Source of the DNA: Sphingomonas phyllosphaerae
GTDB lineage: Bacteria; Pseudomonadota; Alphaproteobacteria; Sphingomonadales; Sphingomonadaceae
DNA: 64,000 nucleotides
Direction of reading: 5' to 3'
Assembly: GCA_036946405.1 (NCBI GenBank)
Contig: JAQIJC010000001.1
Span: 3,113,501-3,177,500 of the forward strand
In this document: positions 8,757 to 18,229 of the stretch, piece after piece
Layout: every line of letters starts with the position of its first letter
Numbering within the stretch: the first letter of the stretch is position 1
Program-made: the position numbers and the translations under genes
The notes under the pieces: model-generated
The model's input: the letters and a program-made list of their open reading frames with translations, nothing else
The model's database searches: none
What the model was told of the DNA's origin: nothing

Positions 8757-10276
8757 CGTGCTGCTCCGAGGATTGCGGTGACGTAAAGGCCGGGCGTCAT
8801 GACCTGCGCGGCGGTGGCACGCGCGTGCGCGGTTGCCCATCCCGCCGCGACGGTGAGCGCGGCCAGTGTCGCCAGCAACAATGCGGGCGCGATAAACTCG
8901 GCACGCGAGCGCGCCGGGCAGGCGATCGGATCGGCGTCGGCGGCGCTCGCCTTCCAGAACAGGGTCGAGCCGCCGCGCGAGAAGCCGATCACCCCGATCA
9001 GCGTCGTGACGAGGATCGTCGTCCAGATCGCCGGCCAGCCGGGCACCGCGAAGCTGGCGTCGAGGATCAGCAGCTTGCCGACGAACCCCGCGAGCGGCGG
9101 CAGCCCGACCACGCCGATCGCCGCCGCGAGATACAGCAGCCCGGCGGCGTCCTGCCCGGCGAAGCGCGGGCTGGGGGCGAGCGCATCGGCATATGGGCCG
9201 CGCCGCCGCATCGTCACGTCGGCGACGAGGAACAATGCCGCGCCCGCCAGCACCGCCTGCACCATGTAATAAAGCGCGGCGGCGAGCGTCGCCGCGCGCC
9301 ACGATGCCACCGCCATCAACAGCGTCCCGGTCGAGGCGAGGACCGCGAACGCCGCCTGCTCGCGCATCCCGCGCGCGGCCAGCACGCCGACGAACCCGAC
9401 GATGGCGCCGAGGATCGCGGCGGGCAGCAGATAGGGCGCGGGCACCCACGCCGCCGCGCCGGCCTGCGCGCCGAAGATCAGCGGCACGGTGCGGATCATC
9501 GCATAGACGCCGACCTTGGTCATGATCGCGAACAACGCCGCGACCACCGGCATCGTCGCCGCATAGGTGCGCGGCAGCCACAGGTGCAGGGGCACCACCG
9601 CCGCTTTGAGCCCGAAGACGACCATCAGCAGCAGCCCCGCGACACGCAGCAGCCCCTGATCCGCCGCGCCGAGCGCCGCGACCCGGACCGCGAGATCGGC
9701 CATGTTGAGCGTCGCGGTCAGCCCGTAGAGCAGCCCGAGCGCGATCAGGAACAGCGCCGACCCGACGATATTGACGACGACATAGGCGACCCCCGCCTTC
9801 ATCCGCAGCGCGCCTTGCCCGTGCAGCATCAGGCCATAAGAGGCGATCAGCAGCACCTCGAAGAACACGAACAGGTTGAACAGGTCGCCGGTCAGGAACG
9901 CGCCGTTCAGCCCCATCAGCTGGAAGTGGAACATTGGGTGGAAGTGCCAGCCGCGCCGGTCGGCCGCGGTGACGAGCGCATGGCCCAGCACGAGCGTCGC
10001 CAGCAAGGCGGCGAGCACCAGCATCAGCGCGGCGAGCCGGTCGAGAACGAGCACGATCCCGAACGGCGCCGGCCAGGCGCCGAGCGCATAGCTGCGGATC
10101 GCCCCATCCTGCGCGACCGCGAAGAGCGCGCAGGCGGTGACCAGCATCGCGACGCAGCCGCCCAGCGACAGCGCCGCCGCGGCGCGGGCGTGCCGGCGCA
10201 TCAGCAGCATCGTCAGCGGTGCGGTCACGGCCGGGATGACGACCGGCGCGATCGGCAACTGGTCGAGCAGCGTCAC
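8753..10276 (-). CDS. mrpD: Mrp cation/H+ antiporter subunit D (NuoM/N-like)
   Basis: One of two large proton-pumping-module-like subunits, homologous to complex I antiporter subunits. GTG 10276 overlaps the mrpC stop (GTGA) and gives a 507-residue protein starting VTLLDQLPIAPVVIPAV. About 14 hydrophobic segments are visible. Conserved stretches include FNLFVFFEVLLIASYGLM (with the membrane Glu needed for transport), GLKAAVVPLHLWLPRTYA and FAIMTKVGVYAMIRT (with the buried Lys). A longer in-frame reading from an upstream ATG would run into mrpC and is rejected. Confidence 0.93.
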   Translation of the reverse strand: MTLLDQLPIAPVVIPAVTAPLTMLLMRRHARAAAALSLGGCVAMLVTACALFAVAQDGAIRSYALGAWPAPFGIVLVLDRLAALMLVLAALLATLVLGHALVTAADRRGWHFHPMFHFQLMGLNGAFLTGDLFNLFVFFEVLLIASYGLMLHGQGALRMKAGVAYVVVNIVGSALFLIALGLLYGLTATLNMADLAVRVAALGAADQGLLRVAGLLLMVVFGLKAAVVPLHLWLPRTYAATMPVVAALFAIMTKVGVYAMIRTVPLIFGAQAGAAAWVPAPYLLPAAILGAIVGFVGVLAARGMREQAAFAVLASTGTLLMAVASWRAATLAAALYYMVQAVLAGAALFLVADVTMRRRGPYADALAPSPRFAGQDAAGLLYLAAAIGVVGLPPLAGFVGKLLILDASFAVPGWPAIWTTILVTTLIGVIGFSRGGSTLFWKASAADADPIACPARSRAEFIAPALLLATLAALTVAAGWATAHARATAAQVMTPGLYVTAILGAAR

Positions 10277-10626
10277 GCCGGCTCCTCGCTTTCGTGGTCC
10301 GCCACCCCGTCGACCTGATCCGAGCCGCTCTCCAGATAGCTGCGCAGCGACAGGATCACGGTCAGCGCGGTCATGGCGAAGGTGATGACGATCGCGGTCA
10401 GCACCAGCGCCTGCGGCAGCGGATCGGCGTGCGCGGTCACGCCCTGCGCGTAGAGCGGCGGACGGTCGACGATCAGCCGCCCGCTCGCGAACAGGAACAG
10501 ATTGACCGCATAGGACAGCAGCGTCAGCCCCAGCACGACCTGGAAGGTCCGCCCGCGCAACGCGAGAAAGATGCCGCCCGCGACCAGCACCGCGATCGCC
10601 GAGGCGACCAGAAATTCGAGGCTCAT
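10273..10626 (-). CDS. mrpC: Mrp cation/H+ antiporter subunit C (NuoK-like)
   Basis: A 117-residue three-helix subunit related to complex I NuoK. ATG 10626 overlaps the mrpA stop (ATGA) and gives MSLEFLVASAIAVLVAGGIF. The segment LGLTLLSYAVNLFLFASG is the conserved NuoK-like helix, and DPLPQALVLTAIVITFAMTA is the MrpC hallmark. The tail is acidic (DHESEEPA) and overlaps the mrpD GTG start. All evidence agrees with its position as the second cistron. Confidence 0.94.
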   Translation of the reverse strand: MSLEFLVASAIAVLVAGGIFLALRGRTFQVVLGLTLLSYAVNLFLFASGRLIVDRPPLYAQGVTAHADPLPQALVLTAIVITFAMTALTVILSLRSYLESGSDQVDGVADHESEEPA

Positions 10627-13430
10627 GCCGCCTCCCCGTCGTTCTTGGCGGCGCGCTGCGCGACATGGGCGAGTTGCGCCAGCGCCATCATCACCGCGCC
10701 CACCACCACCGCGGCGACGCCGAGGTCGAACAGCATCGCGGTCGCCAGCTCGAACTCGCCGATCAGCGGCAAATGGAAATGGCCGAAGCTGCTGGTCAGG
10801 AACGGTGCGCCGAACAGCAGCGAACCGAGCCCGGTCGCGACCGCGATCAGCACGCCGCCCGCGATCAGCTGATGCTCGCCGATCCGCCGCCGCACGTCGG
10901 TCCAGTCGAAGCCCGACGCGAGATATTGCAGCAGGATCGCGATCGAGACGATCAGCGCCGCGATGAAGCCGCCGCCCGGCTGGTTGTGACCGCGCAGGAA
11001 GATGTAGACGCCGACCAGCAACGCCAGCGGCAGGAGCAGCCGGGTCGCCATCACGAACATCATCGGGTGACGCTCGGGCGAGAAACGGTCGCGCGACCGC
11101 CACGCGCGCAAGCGCCGCCCCGCCACACCGTGCGCCGCGGGTTCGAGCAGCGCGAAGATCGCGAGGCCGGCGATGCCGAGCACCGTGATCTCGCCGAACG
11201 TATCGAAGGCGCGGAAGTCGACCAGCGTGACGTTGACGACATTGGTGCCCCCGCCGCCGGCGTAGCTGTTGTCCCAGTGGAAGCGCGACACACCCGCGCG
11301 CGCCGGGCGGGTCATGATCGCCCACGCCAGCCAGCCGGTGCCCAGCCCGCCGACCGCCGCGATCACGCCATCGCGCACCCGCCGCGTCATACCCGACAGT
11401 CGCGGCGGGTTACCGGGCAGCAGGTGCAGCGCCAGCAGCATGAGCAGGATCGTCACCACCTCGACCGCGATCTGAGTCAGCGCGAGGTCGGGGGCGGAAA
11501 GGTGGACGAACGCCAGCGCCATCACGAGCCCGATGACGCTAATGAAGATCAGCGCGAGATATCGCCGCCGGTCGACCGCCAGCACCGCGCCGGTCGCCAC
11601 CACCAGTGCCGCCCACGCGACGATCGCGATCGGCGCGGCGGGCGTGGTCGCGCGCGGGCCGGGCGCGATCGCAAAGCGCAATGCGGTTTCGAGGCCCAGC
11701 GCCAGTGCGACCAGGAACAGCGCCGTCAGGTTGCGTTGCAGCGACGCGGCATGGAGACGCCCCGACACTTGTCGCAGCCTACCAACCGCCGCGGTCATGG
11801 CGCGGTCGAACAGCCGCTTGGCGTCGGGGACCGGAAGGCGGGCGACCGCCGCGGCGACGGCGGCGTACCGCCACAGCAGCAGCACCGCGACCGCCACCGC
11901 GCCGAGGCTCATCAGCAGCGCGGGATTGACGCCGTGCCATAGCGCCAGATGCTGCGCGGGGCGCGCCGTGCCGGTCGCCGCCGCGCTGGCCGTCGCGACC
12001 AGCCGCCCCGCCAGCGTCATCGGCACCATCCCGAGCGCGAGCGCCAGCGCCGCCAGCACCGCCGGGGGGCCGAGCAGGATCACGCCCGGATCGTGCGGCG
12101 CGGCGACCGCGCCGGTGCGCCGCGCGCCGAAGTGCAGCGCCACCGCGTACCGCAGCGAATAGCCCGTCGACAGCATCGCGGCGAGCGTCGCCAGCACCGG
12201 CACCAGCAGCGTCTGCCCCGCCCATACGGTGTGCGCGCTCTGCTCCAGCATCATCTCCTTGGAGATGAAACCACCGAGCGGTGGCAGTCCGGCCATCGCG
12301 GCGGCCGCCAGCACGCCGAGCGTCGCGGTTAGCGGCATGAGTGCGGCGAGCCCGCCCAGCCGCCTTATGTCGCGCGTGCCGGTTTCGTGATCGAGGATCC
12401 CGGCGTGCATGAACAGCGCCGCCTTGAACGCGGCATGGTTGAGGATGTGGAACACCGCCGCGGCCACCGCCGCGGCGGTGCCGAAGCCGAGCAGCATCAC
12501 CATCAGCCCCAATTGGCTGATCGTCGAATAGGCAAGGATCGCCTTGAGGTCGTGGCGGAACAGCGCGACGCCGGCTCCGAAGATCATCGTCGCCAGCCCG
12601 ACCGCGGTGACGATGACGAACCACCATTCGCTCCCCGCCAGCACCGGCCACAGCCGCGCGAGCAGGAACACGCCCGCCTTCACCATCGTCGCCGAATGCA
12701 GATAGGCGCTGACCGGGGTCGGCGCGGCCATCGCGTGCGGCAGCCAGAAGTGGAACGGGAATTGCGCCGACTTGGTGAACGCGCCCGCGAGGGTCAGCAG
12801 CAGGATCGCCGGGAAGAGCGGCGACGCCTGCACCAGATCGGCGCGCGTCAGGATCGTCGCCAGCTCGTAACTGCCCGCCGCCTTGCCGAGCAGCACCATC
12901 CCCGCGATCAGCGCCAGCCCGCCGCCGCCGGTGACGGTCAGCGCCATCCGTGCGCCCTGCCGCGCCTCGGCCCGGTCGCGCCAGAAGCCGATCAGCAGAA
13001 ACGAGGCGAGGCTGGTCAGCTCCCAGAAGACGAGCATCAGCAGCACATTGCTCGACAGCGCGATCCCGATCATCGCGCCCTGGAACAGCATCAGGAACGA
13101 CAGGAAGCGCGCGGTCGGCTCTTCCTTCGCCAGATAGCCCTGCGCGTAGAGGACGACGAGCAAGCCGATCCCCAGGATCAGCCCCGCGAACAGCAGTGCC
13201 AGCGGATCGAGCCACAGGCTGAGATCCAGCCCCAGCGCCGGGAGCCAGGCGATCCGCACCGCGGGCGTGCGTCCGTCGAGCGCCGCGCCCGCCTGCGTCA
13301 GCAAGATCGCCAGTCCACCGGCGCTCGCCACGGCGGCGATCAGCATGTGGACGCCGCGCGCCGCGCGCCGCGCCAGCGCGAGCAGGATCGCCGCGACGAA
13401 CGGCAATGCGATTAGGATCAGCAACGTCAT
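10623..13430 (-). CDS. mrpA: Mrp cation/H+ antiporter fused subunit A/B
   Basis: The largest Mrp subunit, 935 residues, carrying an MrpB domain at its C-terminus as in rhizobial PhaA. Residues ~1-500 form the NuoL-like antiporter module, with VFWELTSLASFLLIGFW (key Glu), AQFPFHFWLPHAMAAPTPVSAYLHSATMVK split across two helices, and ILAYSTISQLGLMV. Residues ~560-780 are the extra MrpA helices, including the region LSAPDLALTQIAVEVVT. From ~787 (RHPMMFVMATRL) to the end lies MrpB, with LRGHNQPGGGFIAAL. ATG 13430 has GAGGG at good distance and begins the operon. The complex exchanges Na+ or K+ for H+ in alkali and salt stress; ion preference cannot be read from sequence. Confidence 0.95.
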   Translation of the reverse strand: MTLLILIALPFVAAILLALARRAARGVHMLIAAVASAGGLAILLTQAGAALDGRTPAVRIAWLPALGLDLSLWLDPLALLFAGLILGIGLLVVLYAQGYLAKEEPTARFLSFLMLFQGAMIGIALSSNVLLMLVFWELTSLASFLLIGFWRDRAEARQGARMALTVTGGGGLALIAGMVLLGKAAGSYELATILTRADLVQASPLFPAILLLTLAGAFTKSAQFPFHFWLPHAMAAPTPVSAYLHSATMVKAGVFLLARLWPVLAGSEWWFVIVTAVGLATMIFGAGVALFRHDLKAILAYSTISQLGLMVMLLGFGTAAAVAAAVFHILNHAAFKAALFMHAGILDHETGTRDIRRLGGLAALMPLTATLGVLAAAAMAGLPPLGGFISKEMMLEQSAHTVWAGQTLLVPVLATLAAMLSTGYSLRYAVALHFGARRTGAVAAPHDPGVILLGPPAVLAALALALGMVPMTLAGRLVATASAAATGTARPAQHLALWHGVNPALLMSLGAVAVAVLLLWRYAAVAAAVARLPVPDAKRLFDRAMTAAVGRLRQVSGRLHAASLQRNLTALFLVALALGLETALRFAIAPGPRATTPAAPIAIVAWAALVVATGAVLAVDRRRYLALIFISVIGLVMALAFVHLSAPDLALTQIAVEVVTILLMLLALHLLPGNPPRLSGMTRRVRDGVIAAVGGLGTGWLAWAIMTRPARAGVSRFHWDNSYAGGGGTNVVNVTLVDFRAFDTFGEITVLGIAGLAIFALLEPAAHGVAGRRLRAWRSRDRFSPERHPMMFVMATRLLLPLALLVGVYIFLRGHNQPGGGFIAALIVSIAILLQYLASGFDWTDVRRRIGEHQLIAGGVLIAVATGLGSLLFGAPFLTSSFGHFHLPLIGEFELATAMLFDLGVAAVVVGAVMMALAQLAHVAQRAAKNDGEAA

Positions 13431-13623
13431 CCGACCCTCACGGACGACGCGGCGCGAGGTTCATGCGTGGGCGCGCAGACCAGGCGGTACGAAAGAGGTC
13501 GCACGGGCAGACCGATGCTCCAGGCACAAGGGTTCGGCGTTGGCGGCCCGACCAACGTGAGACCCTGCCCGCATCAGCTTTCTGCGAACACCCGGCGTCG
13601 ATATGGCACAACGCCGGGCGCGT

Positions 13624-15567
13624 TCACAACCCCGCGGGACCCGTGCGCTCGACCTTGGGCGCGGCGAGCCGCCAGCGTTCGAGCTGGGTGAGCACGTCGT
13701 TGGTGATCTGCGCAACGGTGAAGCCGGTCAGATCGCGGAAGCCGGGTTCGCCATCGGTCTGCGCCGCCAGCATCCACGCCAGGCTACGGCGTCCTTCGGG
13801 CGCCTCGAGCGCCGTGTAGGCGGCGAGCGGACGCGAGCGCGGCAACAGGCGATAGCTGAACGGCCGGCGATCCGCCGCCGTGATGGTGAGTTCGACCGTT
13901 CCCTCGCCGCTGTTCAGCCGGCTCGCGGTCCAGCCCTCCTTCTCCATCGCATCCTGGACCGCTTGCAGCGCCGCTTCGCCGTTCCCGGCGATCTGCTCGA
14001 CGATGTCGGTGCGTCGCGCGGGGACGAGCAGCCGCTTGATCCGTTCACCCACCGATGGCGCATCGCCGGGCAGCGTCACCCCGGCCAGATCGGCGTTGGT
14101 CTGCCGGATCAGCCCGACCGCGAGCAAGAGCATGATGAAGCAGAACGGCAGCGCGGCAAGCAGCGTCGCCGATTGCAACGCGCCAAGCCCGCCCGCCACC
14201 AGCAACAGTGTCGCGGTCACGCCGAGCAACACGCACCAATAGATGCGCTGCCAGCGCGGCGTTTCCTCGGTTCCGCCCGAGGCCAGGGTATCGATGACCA
14301 GCGCACCGCTATCCGCCGAGGTGACGAAGAAGACGCCCACCAGCACGATCGCCAGCGTCGCGGTGACACTGGCCGCGGGCAGATATTCGAGGAACTTGAA
14401 CAAGGCGGTCGACAGGTTCGCCTGCACCGCATCGGCGATCCCGCCGTTCGCCGCGCCGAGATCGAGCGAGATCGCGGTGTTGCCGAAGACGGTCATCCAC
14501 AGGAAGGTGAAGGCGGTCGGGACGAACAGCACGCCGGTCACGAACTCGCGGATCGTTCGCCCGCGTGAGATGCGGGCGATGAACATGCCGACAAACGGCG
14601 ACCACGCGATCCACCAGGCCCAGTAGAAGAGCGTCCAGTCCGCCATCCACGCGCGCGGCTCATAGGCGTAGAGCGTGAAGGTCCGCTTCACGAAATGATC
14701 GAGATACAGGCCGAAATTCTGCACGAGTGCGCGGAGCAGGAACAACGTCGGCCCCATCGCCATGACGAACAGCATCAGCAGCACGGCGAGCACGAGGTTC
14801 AGCTCCGACAGCCGGCGGATGCCGCGATCCGCGCCGCTGAGCACCGACAGGGTCGCCGCGCTCATCACCAGCACGATCACCACGATCTTGGTCGTGATCG
14901 TGTCGGGGACGCCATATTCATACGCCAGCCCCGCGCTCATCTGCGACACGCCGAAACCGAGCGAGGTCGAGACGCCGAACACCGTGCCGCACACCGCGAA
15001 GATGTCGATCGCGTCGCCCAGCGGACCGTCGATCCGCTTGCCAAGGATCGGCGACAGCCCGGAGCGCAGCGTCAGCGGCATGTTCTTGCGATAGGTGAAA
15101 TAGGCGAGGCTCAGCCCGACCAGCGCATAGATCGCCCAGGCATGGACCCCGTAATGGTGGAAGGTGATCGCCATCGCCTCGCGCGCGGCGAGGATCGTGC
15201 CGCTCGGCGCCTCCGGGGGCGAGATGTAATGCTGGATCGGCTCCGCGACCGCGAAATACATCAGCCCGATCCCCATGCCGGCCGCGAACAGCATCGCCAG
15301 CCACGACAGATAGGGAAAATCGGGTTCGGAATCGTCCGGGCCGAGCTTCAGCTTGCCCGCCGGGCCGAAGCCGAGCACCAGCACCACCACGAGGAACACC
15401 GCGACCGCGGAGATGTAGAACCAGCCGAACGTGTCGATGGCCCAGCCCTGCGCCGCCTTGAACGCCGCATCGGCGGTGCCCGGCATCGCGAGCGTCGTCA
15501 CCAGCAACAGCGCGATGATCGCGGAGGCGCCCCAGAACACGCGGGGATTGATTTCGCTCTTCAACAT
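13624..15567 (-). CDS. BCCT-family betaine/choline/carnitine transporter
   Basis: A 647-residue secondary transporter for quaternary ammonium osmolytes. Twelve hydrophobic segments are visible. The glycine-rich motif AAGMGIGLMYFAVAEP (G97-M-G-I-G101) is the BCCT unwound helix linked to sodium-type substrate coupling in BetP. The substrate-box tryptophans lie in WTLFYWAWWIAWSPFVGMF, followed by RISRGRTIREFV. A cytoplasmic C-terminal region of about 140 residues (from NADLAGVTL on) resembles the regulatory tails of BetT-type carriers. It lies just upstream of the mrp operon on the same strand, with a 193-base gap. Together they would serve salt and osmotic stress, although joint regulation is inference. 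Exact substrate unknown. Confidence 0.92.
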   Translation of the reverse strand: MLKSEINPRVFWGASAIIALLLVTTLAMPGTADAAFKAAQGWAIDTFGWFYISAVAVFLVVVLVLGFGPAGKLKLGPDDSEPDFPYLSWLAMLFAAGMGIGLMYFAVAEPIQHYISPPEAPSGTILAAREAMAITFHHYGVHAWAIYALVGLSLAYFTYRKNMPLTLRSGLSPILGKRIDGPLGDAIDIFAVCGTVFGVSTSLGFGVSQMSAGLAYEYGVPDTITTKIVVIVLVMSAATLSVLSGADRGIRRLSELNLVLAVLLMLFVMAMGPTLFLLRALVQNFGLYLDHFVKRTFTLYAYEPRAWMADWTLFYWAWWIAWSPFVGMFIARISRGRTIREFVTGVLFVPTAFTFLWMTVFGNTAISLDLGAANGGIADAVQANLSTALFKFLEYLPAASVTATLAIVLVGVFFVTSADSGALVIDTLASGGTEETPRWQRIYWCVLLGVTATLLLVAGGLGALQSATLLAALPFCFIMLLLAVGLIRQTNADLAGVTLPGDAPSVGERIKRLLVPARRTDIVEQIAGNGEAALQAVQDAMEKEGWTASRLNSGEGTVELTITAADRRPFSYRLLPRSRPLAAYTALEAPEGRRSLAWMLAAQTDGEPGFRDLTGFTVAQITNDVLTQLERWRLAAPKVERTGPAGL

Positions 15568-15612
15568 ATCAGCCGGTTAGCATCGGTTAAGGTCGATGGC
15601 GAACCTAGCGCC

Positions 15613-15859
15613 GATCGACATTCATGAAGGTATACCGCTGCTCTCGCCCCTGGACAGGGGAGAGGGATAGCGGAGCTTGCCAGCGTGCTGGCTAGCGCAG
15701 CTTGGGTGAGGGGTTGAGCGAGCCGAAGGCTCGTGCGCTCGCTTTCGCGAGCGCCACTCCTCACCCAGCTTCGACTAAGACTTTGCTGCGCAAAGCCTAA
15801 GTCTGCGCAACCCTCTCCCCTCTGCGAGGGGCGAGGGCAGGCAATCATGAATGTCGATC
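15613..15859. repeat. 247-bp inverted-repeat element, copy A
   Basis: Bounded by GATCGACATTCATG and its exact reverse complement. The interior is built of further hairpins: CTCGCCCCTGGACAGGGGAGAG, GAGCGAGCC...GGCTCG, and AGACTTTGCTGCGCAAAG regions. A second copy, closely matching over its full length, lies at 30115-30367. No open frame of note. It resembles a non-autonomous mobile element (MITE-like) or a structured RNA repeat. It starts 46 bases upstream of the BCCT gene start and so overlaps its likely promoter region. Confidence 0.85.
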
Positions 15860-15863
15860 AATC

Positions 15864-16137
15864 CTAGAGCGGTTTCCGACCAATCTGCACCATCGTGACG
15901 TAGCCGATGTTGGTTCGTGGCAAGGAGCGAGGACGGAACGGGGCTCTGCCCCCGTGACTGACGAGGGACGCAGCCACGAGACAACATCGGCCCACCCCAC
16001 AGGGGTTGCGTCAGGAAAGCCGCTGCACGTCGTCGCGACGCTTGCAGGGGCAGACCAGCCCCTGCGTCACGCCGCTCCTCGCCAGCAGCCTTCCTGACGC
16101 ACTCACGATGGCGCAGATTGGTCGGAAACCGCTCTAG
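15864..16137. repeat. 274-bp nested inverted-repeat element, different family
   Basis: The ends CTAGAGCGGTTTCCGACCAA and the matching reverse complement form a terminal inverted repeat of ~34 bases with one or two mismatches. Inside are three more nested pairs: GCCGATGTTG...CAACATCGGC, TGCGTCAGGAA...TTCCTGACGCA, and GCAGGGGC...GCCCCTGC. No protein is plausible. It lies 4 bases from copy A of the other family and 7 bases from the end of the downstream gene at 16145, and may provide that gene's 3' hairpin. Confidence 0.8.
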
Positions 16138-16144
16138 CCGGACC

Positions 16145-17185
16145 CTAATCGACGTTCCATTCCAGCCGATAGGTGACGCGCAGGCCGTCATGATCGGATA
16201 GCTGCGGCTGCCCCGCCGTCCCGTCGAACATCGCCTCGATCCTCACCGGCGTGACACTGACGTCCTGTGTGGAGCGAAAGAGCTGGAGATCCTCGGTATC
16301 GACCCATGGCGCGTCGCCGTCCCACGACAATCGCACCTCGCACGGCGTCGCGGAGGCCGCGCAGAAGCGATGCACCATCGTATATGCCGCCAGCGCTTCC
16401 TCCAGCTTCGCCAGACGGTCGGGCGTTCCCGCCATGTTGAAATCGCCACCAACGATCGCCGGCACCCGATCCGTGCCCGTCGCTGCGAGGAAGCGAGCGA
16501 GATCGGCGCGCTGCAAGGCCTGCGCCGCGCCATGCCGTTGCGCCGGCACGCGCGATTCGGCCTGTGCGTTGAGATGCGTGTCGAACAGGTCGATGGCGGT
16601 CGGCACCCCCGGCACCTGGATGCGCGCGTGCAGCGCGCCCTTGTTGCTCAGGCAGTCGAAGCCGGCACAATGCCTGCTGCCGAACGGCTGCGAGCTTTCC
16701 GCCACGATCGGATAGCGGCTGAGGATCGCCAGTCCCGATCCGACGAGATGGAAGCCGGTCTCGCCCTTGCCCCAGCGCCGCGGGCCGGGCACGCGGCCGG
16801 AGGCGGGCAGCGTCCGCCGCTGCGTGCGCGTCGGCCCCCGGACACGATAGCGATAGCCCGCCCGCGACAGCGCGCGGACGGCGGCCGGGCTGAACATCTC
16901 CTGGATCAGGATCACGTCCGGTGCCGCGCCGCGGGCGTTGAGCGTCGCGAGGATCCGACCGATCCTCGCCAGCGACGGCGCCCTGCCCCGCCGCGCGGGC
17001 CAGGCGAGCCCCTCGACGTTGAAGCTCAGCACGTCGATCGTCGTGCTCGCGCGCCCCTCCGCATGGTCCACCGCGATCGGCGGGCGCGGAGCGGCGGGCA
17101 GCGGGCCATGCTCGTGCCGGACGGGTGGCAGGGTCGTGCAGGCGGCACTCGCCAGGACGGCCGCCAACGCGATCAAACGACGCAT
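16145..17185 (-). CDS. Endonuclease/exonuclease/phosphatase-fold lipoprotein
   Basis: MRRLIALAAVLASAAC is a lipoprotein signal (Cys16), so the enzyme should face the periplasm or cell surface. The 346-residue protein carries the metal-dependent EEP fold motifs in order: VLSFNVEG, DVILIQEMF (metal Glu), DLFDTHLNAQ, GGDFNMAGT (catalytic Asp and Asn) and the closing SDHDGLRV (Asp-His). Members include nucleases, sphingomyelinase-like and phosphoinositide phosphatases, so the substrate cannot be named. An insertion around residues 120-150 is Arg/Pro-rich. It follows uppP by 9 bases on the same strand and is probably co-transcribed with it, which would fit a phospholipid or envelope role (inference). 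Confidence 0.85.
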   Translation of the reverse strand: MRRLIALAAVLASAACTTLPPVRHEHGPLPAAPRPPIAVDHAEGRASTTIDVLSFNVEGLAWPARRGRAPSLARIGRILATLNARGAAPDVILIQEMFSPAAVRALSRAGYRYRVRGPTRTQRRTLPASGRVPGPRRWGKGETGFHLVGSGLAILSRYPIVAESSQPFGSRHCAGFDCLSNKGALHARIQVPGVPTAIDLFDTHLNAQAESRVPAQRHGAAQALQRADLARFLAATGTDRVPAIVGGDFNMAGTPDRLAKLEEALAAYTMVHRFCAASATPCEVRLSWDGDAPWVDTEDLQLFRSTQDVSVTPVRIEAMFDGTAGQPQLSDHDGLRVTYRLEWNVD

Positions 17186-17194
17186 CGCCCGATC

Positions 17195-18040
17195 CTACCG
17201 CGCGGCGATGACGCCGTTCGCGAGCATCAGCAACACCGCCGCCCCGGCCGCCACCCGGTAGATGACGAACGGCAGGAAACTGCGGGTGCGCAACAGGCGC
17301 AGGAAGCCGACCATCACCGCATAACCGACCACGAAGGCGATCAGCGTGGCCAGCAGCGTCGGCCCGCCACCGATCGGGTTCGGCTTGTCCCAGCTGTCGA
17401 TCAGTTCGAAGAAGCCCGATGCGAGCACCGCCGGGATCGCCAGCAGGAACGAATAGCGCGCCGCGGCCTCTCGCGTGTAGCCGAGCAACAGCGCCGCGCT
17501 GATCGTACCACCCGAGCGCGAGACCCCCGGCACGAGCGCCAGCGCCTGTGCGAAGCCGAGCAGCAGGCCGTGCCCCCAGCCAAGCCGTTCGAGCGTCAGC
17601 CGGCGTGCGCCGATCCGATCGGCGACGCCGAGGACCAGTCCGAAGCCGATCAGCATCGCCGCGGTGATGTAGAGATTGCGGAGATTGCCCTCGATCTGCT
17701 GCTTGAGCAGCAGGCCGAGAACCGCGATCGGCAGCGTGCCGAGGATGATGAGCCAGCCGAGCCGTGCGTCGGGCGACAGGGAGGCGGGCCGCCTCCCGAC
17801 CGCGGTCAGCCATGCCAGGGCAATGCGCCAGATATCGCGGCGGAAATACAGCAACACCGCCGCTTCGGTGCCGATCTGCGTGATCGCCGTGAAGGCCGCG
17901 CCGGGATCGGTGCCCGATGGCAGCAGCGCGCCGGCGATCCGCAGATGGGCGCTGGACGACACGGGCAGAAACTCGGTCAACCCCTGCAACAGCCCGAGGA
18001 TCGCGGCCTCGAGCCATGGCGCACTGCTATCAATGATCAT
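17195..18040 (-). CDS. uppP: Undecaprenyl-diphosphatase UppP (BacA)
   Basis: Removes a phosphate from undecaprenyl pyrophosphate to recycle the lipid carrier for peptidoglycan and other envelope glycans. The protein has 281 residues and about eight membrane segments. Both catalytic motifs are intact: GLTEFLPVSSSAH (residues 20-32) and PGVSRSGGTISAALLLG. ATG 18040 is preceded by TGGAG at good spacing and begins MIIDSSAPWL. An upstream start in the same frame (to 18196) would add an Arg/Pro-rich tail and is unlikely. The EEP lipoprotein gene follows 9 bases after the stop. Confidence 0.95.
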   Translation of the reverse strand: MIIDSSAPWLEAAILGLLQGLTEFLPVSSSAHLRIAGALLPSGTDPGAAFTAITQIGTEAAVLLYFRRDIWRIALAWLTAVGRRPASLSPDARLGWLIILGTLPIAVLGLLLKQQIEGNLRNLYITAAMLIGFGLVLGVADRIGARRLTLERLGWGHGLLLGFAQALALVPGVSRSGGTISAALLLGYTREAAARYSFLLAIPAVLASGFFELIDSWDKPNPIGGGPTLLATLIAFVVGYAVMVGFLRLLRTRSFLPFVIYRVAAGAAVLLMLANGVIAAR

Positions 18041-18229
18041 CGATACTCCAGAATTCGGCGCCGGCGCGACGCCCCGATCCGACGGCAGGCAAACGGCAGC
18101 ACCCGAGCGCCCCCGCGGGATCGGGCAAGAGCGCGCCGTGTCAGGTTGCGGCGGGATCGCTGCGGCCCCTGTGCGGCAGCGCGAGCGACTTAACAACCGC
18201 GAACGACGCCCGAAAGCGAACGGGCATCG

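Noticed and set aside
15613..16137. CRISPR array
   Set aside because: The repeats are inverted and nested rather than direct with regular spacers; no cas genes are present.
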